DNA from: Bacteroidales bacterium UBA3388
Lineage (GTDB): Bacteria; Bacteroidota; Bacteroidia; Bacteroidales; P3
Assembly: GCA_002358855.1 (NCBI GenBank)
Contig: DEPQ01000049.1
Location: forward strand, 1,234-9,055
DNA length: 7,822 nt
Reading direction: 5' to 3'
How positions within the stretch are numbered: the first letter of the stretch is position 1; the number at the start of each line of letters is the position of its first letter. A model generated the notes under the pieces. That model worked only from the letters and a program-made list of their open reading frames with translations, searched no databases and was not told the origin of the DNA. Position numbers and translations under genes: made by a program. Positions 1-6,238 of the stretch are shown here, piece by piece.

Positions 1-46
1 ATATTGACAAACCTACATATCCTATTCCTGCTACTGCAATTTTCAT
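1..46 (-). CDS. UDP-glucose 6-dehydrogenase-like protein, N-terminal 15 codons only (runs off the left edge)
   Basis: Reading leftward from an ATG at 46, the frame gives MKIAVAGIGYVGLSI and then leaves the window. This is the start of a Rossmann NAD-binding domain with the GxGYVGL signature found at the extreme N terminus of UDP-glucose/UDP-ManNAc dehydrogenases. The VAGxGYVGLS form resembles bacterial Ugd, which oxidises UDP-glucose to UDP-glucuronate, more than the neighbouring HexNAc enzyme. The start lies only 3 bases after the stop codon of the upstream dehydrogenase, so the two are surely co-transcribed. The family call is firm, but the substrate is an inference from 15 residues. A GDP-mannose dehydrogenase, which has a similar N terminus, cannot be excluded. 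Confidence 0.72.
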   Translation of the reverse strand, partial: MKIAVAGIGYVGLSI

Positions 47-49
47 AAC

Positions 50-1321
50 TTATAATCTTCCGTCAATAATTGTTCTATCTAATATTCCCTTTACATCATA
101 AACTACTCCATTTTCGTTCAATAATGAAGGTATATCTATTTCTAAAAATTCTTTGTGTGCTACGCCAAGTATTATTGCATCGTATTTTTTTGTCGCATCA
201 AGTGTGTTTGAGATTTCTATTTGGTATTCGTGTTGCACTTCTGCTTTGTCTGCCCACGGATCATATATTGTTATGTTATTTGTGTATTCTGATAGTGTAC
301 TATAAATATCTACTATCTTAGTATTACGTATGTCTGGGCAGTTTTCTTTGAATGTTATTCCCAAAAGCAGAATATTAGCATCTTTTACTAATACGCCTTT
401 TTTGTTCATTAGTTTGATTACTTGGTGTGCTACATATTCGCCCATGCCATCGTTTAGTCTGCGAGCTGAACTCATTACTCTTGGTAATACTCCATAGACT
501 TGGGCTTTTTGTATCAAATAATAAGGATCTACGCTTATGCAGTGTCCTCCGACTAAGCCTGGACTTAGTTTTATAAAGTTCCACTTTGATGCGGCTGCTT
601 CTATTACATCGTGTGTGTCTATGTCCATTGCATTGAAGATTTTTGCTAATTCGTTCATGAATGCTATGTTCACATCTCGCTGACTATTCTCAATAATCTT
701 CGATGCTTCTGCTACTTTTATGGTTGGGGCTTTGTGTGTGCCGTTTATCAGTACGGTATTGTATACCTTGTCTATTATCTCTGCTATTTCTGGTGTGGAG
801 CCTGAGGTTACTTTTTTGATTTTTTCTACTGTGTGTTCTTTATCTCCAGGGTTTATTCTCTCTGGTGAGTAGCCTGCATAGAAGTCTTTATTGAATACTA
901 AGCCTGATACTTGTTCTACAATAGGCAAACATTCTTCTTCTGTTACTCCTGGATAGACTGTGGATTCATAGACTACTATGTCGCCTTTTTTGATTACTTG
1001 GCCTACGGTTTGGCTCGCTCCTATTAAGGGACGTAAATCTGGTCGATTGTTTTCGTCTACCGGAGTTGGCACTGCTACTACATAGAAGTTGCTTTCTTTT
1101 ATTTCTTCTATGTTTGTGGTGCAACGAAAGCCGTGTTTTTCTATGGCTTCTTGTAGTAATTCATCTGATACTTCAAGGGTAGTGTCTTTGCCTGCGTTTA
1201 GGGCATCTACTCTTGTTTGATTTAAATCAAAGCCTATGGTTTTAAATTTTGTAGAGAACAATCTGGCCAAGGGCAATCCTACGTATCCTAAGCCTATTAC
1301 ACATATTTTAGTACTTTGCAT
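50..1321 (-). CDS. UDP-N-acetyl-hexosamine 6-dehydrogenase (WbpA/TviB family nucleotide-sugar dehydrogenase)
   Basis: A complete 423-residue cytoplasmic enzyme, close to the usual length of the TviB/VipA/WbpA group. These enzymes oxidise C6 of UDP-GlcNAc or UDP-GalNAc in two NAD-dependent steps, giving UDP-HexNAc-uronic acid for capsule or O-antigen. Visible motifs are the NAD site GLGYVGLP (residues 10-17), VAVPTP (82-87), YSPERINPGD (151-160), the central dimerisation segment EASKIIENSQRDVNIAF (205-221, with the conserved Lys and Asn), the catalytic cysteine in GGHCISVDPYYL (Cys261), and the UDP-binding C-terminal domain with GITFKENCPDIRNTK (from 321) and VYDVKG (407-412). The INPGD and GGHCISVDPYYL forms fit HexNAc-specific enzymes better than Ugd. 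Which epimer is used cannot be read from the sequence. The gene is first in this operon after the 1428-1459 promoter, and a second dehydrogenase follows 3 bases downstream. Confidence 0.93.
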   Translation of the reverse strand: MQSTKICVIGLGYVGLPLARLFSTKFKTIGFDLNQTRVDALNAGKDTTLEVSDELLQEAIEKHGFRCTTNIEEIKESNFYVVAVPTPVDENNRPDLRPLIGASQTVGQVIKKGDIVVYESTVYPGVTEEECLPIVEQVSGLVFNKDFYAGYSPERINPGDKEHTVEKIKKVTSGSTPEIAEIIDKVYNTVLINGTHKAPTIKVAEASKIIENSQRDVNIAFMNELAKIFNAMDIDTHDVIEAAASKWNFIKLSPGLVGGHCISVDPYYLIQKAQVYGVLPRVMSSARRLNDGMGEYVAHQVIKLMNKKGVLVKDANILLLGITFKENCPDIRNTKIVDIYSTLSEYTNNITIYDPWADKAEVQHEYQIEISNTLDATKKYDAIILGVAHKEFLEIDIPSLLNENGVVYDVKGILDRTIIDGRL

Positions 1322-1427
1322 ACTCTTAGTTCCTCAACTTTCGTATAACTAACTGAAAATCAAGTTTAAAATTTGGTTTTACTGTATTTACTTTTATAAA
1401 ATGACTATACTTAATCATTATTCTCTG

Positions 1428-1459
1428 CAAAAATAGACATATTTTTTTGAACGAGCAAG
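1428..1459 (-). promoter_or_regulatory. Probable Bacteroidota promoter for the nucleotide-sugar dehydrogenase operon
   Basis: On the minus strand, TATTTTTG at 1435-1428 matches the Bacteroidota -7 box TAnnTTTG. A CTTG at 1459-1456, 20 bases upstream, is a fair -33 element (consensus TTTG). The predicted transcript would start near 1421 and carry a leader of about 100 bases before the ATG at 1321. No clear hairpin or riboswitch is seen in that leader. The element interlocks with the opposite-strand promoter at 1446-1476. Confidence 0.5.
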
Positions 1460-1476
1460 TTTTTTATATATCTTTG
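1446..1476 (+). promoter_or_regulatory. Probable Bacteroidota promoter for the lysozyme-like protein/fucosidase operon
   Basis: TTTG at 1446-1449 and TATCTTTG at 1469-1476 match both the -33 and -7 (TAnnTTTG) consensus elements, with a 19-base spacer, which is the expected distance. The transcript would start near 1482, about 20 bases ahead of the ATG at 1503. This is the best promoter match in the window. Confidence 0.68.
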
Positions 1477-1502
1477 CACGCTGTTTTAAAAAGAAATATT
1501 TT

Positions 1503-2597
1503 ATGAATAAGACAAAAAAGATTTTAAAAGTCATATACAACGTTTTACTATACTGCTTTGCTCTTGCGGGAGTAGCTATAATGGGAGCATGGGCTGTCTA
1601 TCAATTAGGCTGGACAAAGAATCGTGGTGCAATAGACAACAACAACCGTTACTTAGTAGAGGTTGCTGAACTAAAAAAGGGGAAAGTAAAACAAAATGAT
1701 GCAATTCTATCAACCAAAGACTTAGCAAAACTGACTGCAATCAGCAAACTTTATCCAAAAAATGCAGACTTAATTCTAAAAGCAATCAAAAACAGTGAAG
1801 CAAAAGGCAATATACAACAAATGATTGCTGCTTGTGAAATGTATCTTCAAGACAACGAATCTTATTTCACTTGTATAAAAAATCAAAACGCAGCACTAAG
1901 CACCTTAAAAAAAGATAGCGTTGGAGAAAACGTAATTCAATGGATGAATCTTCCAGAATGGTATGCCTTAAAAGAAGCAATAGTAAAAGACAAAGCAGAG
2001 ATAGACAGTGCAGCGAAGGTTGCAGGAGTAGAATCGCGAATGATAGTAAGTTGTTTAGTAGGAGAACAAATCCGCCTATTTAATTCCAAAAGAGAAATGT
2101 ACAAAAAATATCTCGGACCCGTAAAAGTATTGTCAGTACAATCTCAATTTTCTTTTGGAGTCAATGGAATAAAAGACTTCACCGCAATGCAGGTTGAAAA
2201 ACATCTAAAAGATGACACCTCAGCCTTTTACATGGGAAAGAAATACGAAAACATCTTAGATTTCACAACAGAGAATCATCAAGAAGAAAGAATGAATCGT
2301 TTGGTTGATTATAAAAGTCATTATTATTCATATCTATATACAGCTTGTATCCTACACCAAACAAAAATGCAATGGCAAAGAGCAGGTTACGATATAAGCT
2401 CACGTCCCGAAATACTTTTCACTTTATTCAATATAGGTTTTTCTGAAAGCCACCCGGGTCCTAATCCAAAATGCGGAGGTTCAAGCATAAAAGTCGGAGA
2501 CTACATTTACACCTTTGGAACAATAGGTTTTGATTTCTACTATTCAGGTGAATTGATAGAAGAATTTCCTTTTGAAAAGCAACGATTCATAGATTAA
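1503..2597 (+). CDS. Membrane-anchored protein of unknown function, possibly lysozyme/lytic-transglycosylase-like
   Basis: A 364-residue protein starting with a short basic stretch (MNKTKK) and one hydrophobic segment at about residues 10-33. It has no cleavage site that I trust, so it is probably held in the inner membrane with the rest in the periplasm. Residues 55-165 are Lys-rich and look helical. Residues 172-240 recall the lysozyme-like fold: a helix with VAGVESRMIVSCLVGEQ (Glu188 or Glu177 as candidate catalytic acid), then SQFSFGVNGIK (214-224), in the place where transglycosylases carry a S-x-G-x-x-Q/G-I turn. A later segment ILFTLFNIGF (304-313) recalls the TLYNxG helix of such enzymes. 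The C-terminal part has GGSSIKVGDYIYTFGTIGF (325-343). This assignment rests on remembered motif shapes and is tentative. The start at 1503 fits the promoter 27 bases upstream, and the stop lies 4 bases before the fucosidase, so the two form an operon. Confidence 0.85.
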   Translation: MNKTKKILKVIYNVLLYCFALAGVAIMGAWAVYQLGWTKNRGAIDNNNRYLVEVAELKKGKVKQNDAILSTKDLAKLTAISKLYPKNADLILKAIKNSEAKGNIQQMIAACEMYLQDNESYFTCIKNQNAALSTLKKDSVGENVIQWMNLPEWYALKEAIVKDKAEIDSAAKVAGVESRMIVSCLVGEQIRLFNSKREMYKKYLGPVKVLSVQSQFSFGVNGIKDFTAMQVEKHLKDDTSAFYMGKKYENILDFTTENHQEERMNRLVDYKSHYYSYLYTACILHQTKMQWQRAGYDISSRPEILFTLFNIGFSESHPGPNPKCGGSSIKVGDYIYTFGTIGFDFYYSGELIEEFPFEKQRFID

Positions 2598-2601
2598 AAT
2601 C

Positions 2602-4056
2602 ATGAAAAAACACGTTCTATTATTTGTTTCTATTGGTCTTTTTCTTTCTTGTGTAAGAGTAAAAGACGCCACATACGAAAAACATCTTGTATTCCCAAAC
2701 GATGCAAGCCAAGAAAAGAAAATAGAAATGATTTCACGCCTTGTGCCAAACACTCCTCAATTAGAGTGGCAACAAATGGAATTTACAGCCTTCCTTCACT
2801 TTGGAATCAACACCTTTACAGGCAATGAATGGGGCGATGGAAAGGACGATCCAAACCTATTCAACCCTACGGAATTGGATTGTGAGCAATGGGTAAAAGC
2901 ATTAAAGGACGCAGGTTTCAAAATGGCGATTCTTACCGCAAAGCACCACGATGGATTTTGTTTATGGCCAACTGCCACAACTCAATACTCCGTAAAAAAC
3001 TCTAATTGGAGAGATGGCAAAGGCGATGTAGTGAAAGAACTTAGAAATGCATGCGAAAAATACGGCATTAAATTTGGAGTTTATCTTTCACCTTGGGATA
3101 GAAACGCAAAATCATACGGTGATTCTCCTGCATATAACAGACTATACATTCAACAACTAACCGAACTACTGACAAACTACGGAGAAATACACGAAATATG
3201 GTTTGATGGTGCTTGCGGAGAAGGAGAAAACGGTAGAAAACAAGAATATGATTGGAAAGCAATCCTTCAAACAATCAGAGACTTGCAACCACAAGCCGTA
3301 ACAGCAATAATGGGAGATGATGTGCGATGGGTAGGCAACGAAGGAGGACTTGGTAGAGAAACAGAATGGAGCGCAACAGTTATTGCACCAGGATCTTACG
3401 TTGACAAAAAGCAAGACAACAAAATACTTGGACTTGATGAGATGTCAAAAGACCTTGGTAGTCGCCAACTTGTCAAAAAAGCAAAAGAAGCCTATTGGTA
3501 TCCCTCAGAAGTAGACGTTTCAATCCGTCCAGGCTGGTTCTATCATGCCGAAGAAGATCAAAAAGTACGTTCACTCTCCAACTTAGTAGATATTTACTTT
3601 CAATCCGTTGGACGCAACTCTGTTTTACTACTCAATATTCCTCCCGACAAAAGAGGATTGCTTCACGAAAATGACGTAAAACGCATAAAAGAACTTTCCG
3701 ACTATATTTCCAAAACTTTTTCAAAAAACTACGCAATAAAAAGCGATAAATTATGGCAAGCAGTAGCAGGAGAAAGCAAAGAATACAAAGTAAAAAAAGA
3801 CTCAATCGTTAATACTTTTCTAATACAAGAAGACATTTCAAAAGGACAAAGAGTAGAAGAATTTCTTGTAGAAGCATACATAAATGGAGAGTGGCAAACC
3901 CTAACCCAAGGCACTACAATAGGTTACAAACGTTTGTTAAGATTTGAAGATTGCAAAGTAGAGAAAATAAGAATCACTATCCTTTCCTCACGAGGCAAAG
4001 CAAACATAAAAAATATTGGACTTTACTATGCTCAACAAGTAAAGTCCAATATCTAA
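2602..4056 (+). CDS. GH29 alpha-L-fucosidase lipoprotein
   Basis: A 484-residue retaining alpha-L-fucosidase, which releases terminal L-fucose from glycans such as mucin, milk or blood-group structures. The N terminus MKKHVLLFVSIGLFLSC is a lipoprotein signal with lipobox FLSC and Cys17 as the lipidated residue. The residues after it (VRVKDA) do not show a clear Bacteroidota surface-export signal, so a periplasm-facing location is as likely as the cell surface. The GH29 barrel spans about 50-375: EFTAFLHFGINTFTGNEWGDG (59-79), AKHHDGFCLWPT (113-124, substrate-binding His pair), GVYLSPWDRN (159-168) and HEIWFDGACGEG (197-208), with Asp202 as expected nucleophile. Glu247 in VGNEGG lies 45 residues later and is the likely acid/base, a spacing and context fitting subfamily GH29-B (alpha-1,3/1,4-specific). 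Residues 380-480 form a beta-rich domain resembling F5/8-type C modules. No SusCD pair or other glycoside hydrolase is in view, so this is not a classical utilisation locus within the window. Confidence 0.94.
   Translation: MKKHVLLFVSIGLFLSCVRVKDATYEKHLVFPNDASQEKKIEMISRLVPNTPQLEWQQMEFTAFLHFGINTFTGNEWGDGKDDPNLFNPTELDCEQWVKALKDAGFKMAILTAKHHDGFCLWPTATTQYSVKNSNWRDGKGDVVKELRNACEKYGIKFGVYLSPWDRNAKSYGDSPAYNRLYIQQLTELLTNYGEIHEIWFDGACGEGENGRKQEYDWKAILQTIRDLQPQAVTAIMGDDVRWVGNEGGLGRETEWSATVIAPGSYVDKKQDNKILGLDEMSKDLGSRQLVKKAKEAYWYPSEVDVSIRPGWFYHAEEDQKVRSLSNLVDIYFQSVGRNSVLLLNIPPDKRGLLHENDVKRIKELSDYISKTFSKNYAIKSDKLWQAVAGESKEYKVKKDSIVNTFLIQEDISKGQRVEEFLVEAYINGEWQTLTQGTTIGYKRLLRFEDCKVEKIRITILSSRGKANIKNIGLYYAQQVKSNI
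4013..4052 (+). terminator. Perfect 15-bp inverted repeat at the 3' end of the fucosidase gene, probable terminator or 3' end stem
   Basis: Positions 4013-4027 (ATATTGGACTTTACT) are the exact reverse complement of 4038-4052, with a 10-base loop. The stem lies inside the coding region and covers the last codons; the TAA is at 4054-4056. It is followed by an A/T-rich stretch (CTAATTAAATCTATTG) but not a clean T-run, so classic Rho-independent termination is uncertain. It may instead protect or define the mRNA 3' end. Confidence 0.55.
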
Positions 4057-4104
4057 TTAAATCTATTGTCAAAAATTTGGCAAAAAATCGCTTTTATTAT
4101 ACAC

Positions 4105-4140
4105 TTAATTATAATTCTATATTTAGTTAATTATAATTCT
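4105..4140. repeat. Two exact copies of a 14-base palindrome-containing repeat, 22-base period
   Basis: TTAATTATAATTCT occurs at 4105-4118 and again at 4127-4140. Its core AATTATAATT is a perfect palindrome, and the two copies are 22 bases apart, close to two helical turns. This geometry suits a dimeric DNA-binding protein on one DNA face. The region is so AT-rich that chance cannot be dismissed. It lies in the gap between the convergent ends of the fucosidase and winged-helix genes. Confidence 0.5.
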
Positions 4141-4164
4141 TTTAATATACTTTATATATATGCT

Positions 4165-4285
4165 TACCAAAACCGGATATAGATTATACCAAAAATATTG
4201 CAATTATACTATAATGGTAATTTTTCTCTTCAAAATTGGTATAGCGTTTTTCACATTTTCGGATATTAATTATACTGTTTTGGTA
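4165..4285. repeat. 121-bp block of nested inverted and direct repeats (possible operator array or decayed miniature element)
   Basis: The ends are exact inverted copies: TACCAAAAC (4165-4173) and GTTTTGGTA (4277-4285). An inner pair is also exact: TATACCAA (4185-4192) and TTGGTATA (4236-4243). In addition, a 17-base direct repeat occurs at 4174-4190 and 4260-4276 with 14 identities (CGGATATAGATTATACC against CGGATATTAATTATACT). Its AATTATACT half recurs a third time at 4202-4210. No target-site duplication is evident at the ends, and no ORF of note lies inside. It could be a binding array, a non-autonomous element remnant, or the structured 3' end of the winged-helix transcript. Confidence 0.45.
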
Positions 4286-4299
4286 TGGTATATCAAGAC

Positions 4300-4644
4300 T
4301 TATTCCTCTGAATGAAAATCACAAAAACTCGGATTGAACACTAAGTAAGGGTATCCCCATTGAAAGAGATCAGCGTTATTGATTTTGTTGCGTACACTCC
4401 TCAAAATATTTATGCTTCTGCAAAGATGTGATTGTTTCATACCGATTATTTTTGACAACTCTTCTTGTGTGCCAAAATAACCTCTGTCTCCAAAGCCTTT
4501 CACATAGGCTATAATCAATATATCGCTATAAGATAGTTTCTTTTTCTTTTCATCAATTTCACAAACAATTGGTGCTTTTCTAATCTTAATCATATCGTCC
4601 CAATTGATTTGGGTAAAACCATGCGTTCTTCTTACTTTGTTCAT
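4300..4644 (-). CDS. Small winged-helix/HTH DNA-binding protein, function unknown
   Basis: A 114-residue, basic, soluble protein without signal peptide or membrane segment. Residues 37-85 look like a winged-helix domain: a first helix LSYSDILIIAYVKGFGD, then YFGTQEELSKIIGMKQSHLCRSINILR (57-82), where TQEELSKIIGM and KQSHLCRSINILR read as the turn and recognition helices. The pattern is that of HTH_36/MarR-like domains and of the N-terminal domains of some phage or plasmid replication proteins. The tail (91-114, FQWGYPYLVFNPSF) may form the wing. No sensor or catalytic domain is present. It stands alone between convergent fucosidase and divergently isolated M20 terminator regions, has its own good promoter, and is flanked at its 3' side by repeat arrays. 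A transcriptional regulator is the simplest guess; the target is unknown. Confidence 0.78.
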   Translation of the reverse strand: MNKVRRTHGFTQINWDDMIKIRKAPIVCEIDEKKKKLSYSDILIIAYVKGFGDRGYFGTQEELSKIIGMKQSHLCRSINILRSVRNKINNADLFQWGYPYLVFNPSFCDFHSEE

Positions 4645-4676
4645 ATCTTTATACGTTTTAAAAGTTTATAATCTTG

Positions 4677-4709
4677 CAAAAGTAAAGAAAATGAAACGTA
4701 TTTTCCAAG
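4677..4709 (-). promoter_or_regulatory. Probable Bacteroidota promoter for the winged-helix gene
   Basis: On the minus strand, TACTTTTG at 4684-4677 is a full match to TAnnTTTG. CTTG at 4709-4706, 21 bases upstream, serves as a near-consensus -33 box. Transcription would start near 4671, leaving a leader of about 26 bases before the ATG at 4644. The presence of this promoter supports the small ORF as a real gene. Confidence 0.6.
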
Positions 4710-4764
4710 TGGTGAAAGAGTTTGATTTTATTTAGAAAACTTATGTTTGATTTTGTTGTATTTT

Positions 4765-4814
4765 ACAAAGAAAAAATCCTGAATACTTAGATTTTTTCTT
4801 TGTATTCAGGATTT
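4765..4814 (-). terminator. Rho-independent terminator of the usp-SPOR-M20 operon, with an overlapping alternative hairpin
   Basis: Read on the minus strand, a perfect 13-bp stem (AAATCCTGAATAC at 4814-4802 with its complement at 4786-4774) and a 15-base loop are followed by a T-rich run (TTTCTTTGT). This begins 32 bases after the M20 stop codon, so it is well placed as the operon terminator. A second perfect inverted repeat of 14 bp overlaps it: 4765-4778 (ACAAAGAAAAAATC) with 4790-4803. It pairs the T-rich tail with the terminator loop, so the two full helices exclude each other, or a pseudoknot could form. Confidence 0.82.
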
Positions 4815-4846
4815 ATTTGAAAGAATTATTTTTCTATTTCAGTGTT

Positions 4847-6214
4847 TTATTTCATCAATTCAGCGTATTCTTTGTAGAAATATGGTATTGTTTCTATTCC
4901 TTTGAAGAATTGTTCTAATGGATAGTTTTCGTTTGGAGAGTGAATTGCGTCTGCTCCTAAACCAAAGCCCATTAAAATTGATTTTATTCCTAAGATTTTT
5001 TCAAATCCTGCTATGATTGGAATACTTCCACCGCTACGTGTAGGGATTGGACGCTTGCCGTAGGTTGTTTGATATGCTTTTTCTGCTGCTTTATATGCTG
5101 GCATATCTATTGGAGATACGTAAGCGTAACCTCCGTGTAATGGAGTAACTTCTACTTTTACTGATTCTGGTGCAAGGGTTTTGAAATATTCTGCGAATTG
5201 TTCTGTTACTACTTCAAAATCTTGGTCAGGTACAAGACGGAACGAAATCTTTGCGTGTGCAGTTGAAGGAATTACTGTTTTTGCTCCTTCTCCTGTGTAT
5301 CCACCCCATATTCCGCAGCAGTCAAGACTTGGTCTTATTCCTACTCTTTCTATTGTGCTATATCCTTTTTCTCCATGAAGTGCGTTGATGTCTATGGCTT
5401 TTTTATATTCTTCTTCGTTGAATGGTGCTTGTGCCATAAGATCTCTTTCTTCTTGTGAGGCAACCAATACTTTGTCATAGAATCCCGGAACGGTTATGTG
5501 GTTATTTTCGTCTGTTAGTTTTGCAATCATTTGACAAAGTATGTTGATTGGGTTTGCAACAGCACCTCCGTAAAGTCCTGAGTGAAGATCACGATTTGGT
5601 CCTGTTACTTTTACTTCTACATAGCCTAATCCTCTTAGTCCTGTTGTGATTGAAGGAGTGTCGGCTGCTATCATAGAGGTGTCAGATACTAATATTATGT
5701 CTGCTTTCAATAGTTCTTTGTTTTCTTTGCAGAAGTCGTATAGGCTTACTGAGCCTATTTCTTCTTCTCCTTCCAACATAAATTTAACGTTGCAAGGAAG
5801 TTGATTTGTTTTTACAAGGTATTCAAATGCTTTTGCGTGCATAAAAGCTTGTCCTTTGTCATCATCTGCTCCTCTTGCCCAAATAAATCCATCTTTAACC
5901 ACTGGTTCAAATGGTTCTGTTCTCCATTCATTTGCTGGATCTATTGGCATAACATCATAGTGTCCATAGATAAGAATTGTAGGCTTTGAAGCATCTATTA
6001 TTTTTTCTGCATATACAACAGGATTGCCTTGTGTTGGCATTATATCACACTTATCCGCTCCTGCTTCCATTATCAATTCTTTCCATCTTTGAGCACAACG
6101 AATCATATCTGGCTTGTGTGCTTCGATTGATGAAATAGATGGAATGCGAATCAAAGAGAATAATTCTTCTAAGAATCTATCTTTGTTTTGTTCAATGTAG
6201 TTTTTTATGTCCAT
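4847..6214 (-). CDS. M20 family metallopeptidase (dipeptidase / carnosinase-like)
   Basis: A 455-residue cytoplasmic di-zinc peptidase of the M20 family, of the length and layout of CNDP2/PepV-type dipeptidases. Metal and catalytic residues are all visible: His85 and Asp87 in YGHYDVMP; the bridging Asp118 in ARGADDDKG; Glu151 (general base) and Glu152 (ligand) in LEGEEEIGS; Asp178 in VSDTSM; and His425 in DAIHSPNE. The lid/dimerisation domain (about 200-325) carries DLHSGLYGG, whose His211 reaches the partner's active site in this family, and substrate-carboxylate residues are likely at SFRLVPDQ (Arg326) and PTRSGGSIP (Arg393). No signal peptide is present. It should hydrolyse short peptides; the exact substrate, including the alternatives of acetyl-amino-acid deacylation or succinyl-diaminopimelate cleavage, is not readable. 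It is the last gene of a three-gene operon, 24 bases after the SPOR-like gene. Confidence 0.95.
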   Translation of the reverse strand: MDIKNYIEQNKDRFLEELFSLIRIPSISSIEAHKPDMIRCAQRWKELIMEAGADKCDIMPTQGNPVVYAEKIIDASKPTILIYGHYDVMPIDPANEWRTEPFEPVVKDGFIWARGADDDKGQAFMHAKAFEYLVKTNQLPCNVKFMLEGEEEIGSVSLYDFCKENKELLKADIILVSDTSMIAADTPSITTGLRGLGYVEVKVTGPNRDLHSGLYGGAVANPINILCQMIAKLTDENNHITVPGFYDKVLVASQEERDLMAQAPFNEEEYKKAIDINALHGEKGYSTIERVGIRPSLDCCGIWGGYTGEGAKTVIPSTAHAKISFRLVPDQDFEVVTEQFAEYFKTLAPESVKVEVTPLHGGYAYVSPIDMPAYKAAEKAYQTTYGKRPIPTRSGGSIPIIAGFEKILGIKSILMGFGLGADAIHSPNENYPLEQFFKGIETIPYFYKEYAELMK

Positions 6215-6238
6215 ATTGGTCTTTTTGTTTTATTTGTT

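Noticed and set aside
1322..1427. Riboswitch or structured leader for the dehydrogenase operon
   Set aside because: The approximately 100-base leader is AT-rich, with no convincing long stem and no motif of a known riboswitch.
2544..3414. Several antisense open frames of 60-82 codons opposite the fucosidase gene
   Set aside because: They lie opposite a clear GH29 coding region, and their translations are Cys/Phe/Ser-rich and resemble no family. They are reading-frame shadows.
2602..4056. Canonical polysaccharide utilisation locus
   Set aside because: Only one glycoside hydrolase is present. No SusC/SusD pair, sulfatase or hybrid two-component regulator is within the window.
4105..4285. CRISPR array or plasmid iteron origin
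   Set aside because: There are only two copies of the 14-base repeat and an irregular second set, with no regular repeat-spacer alternation, no cas genes and no recognisable replication initiator. Neighbouring genes are chromosomal in type.
4165..4285. Firm annotation as a MITE/insertion element
   Set aside because: The inverted ends are only 9 bp exact (about 17 of 25 with mismatches allowed), no target duplication is visible, and copy number is unknown. It is kept as a repeat only.
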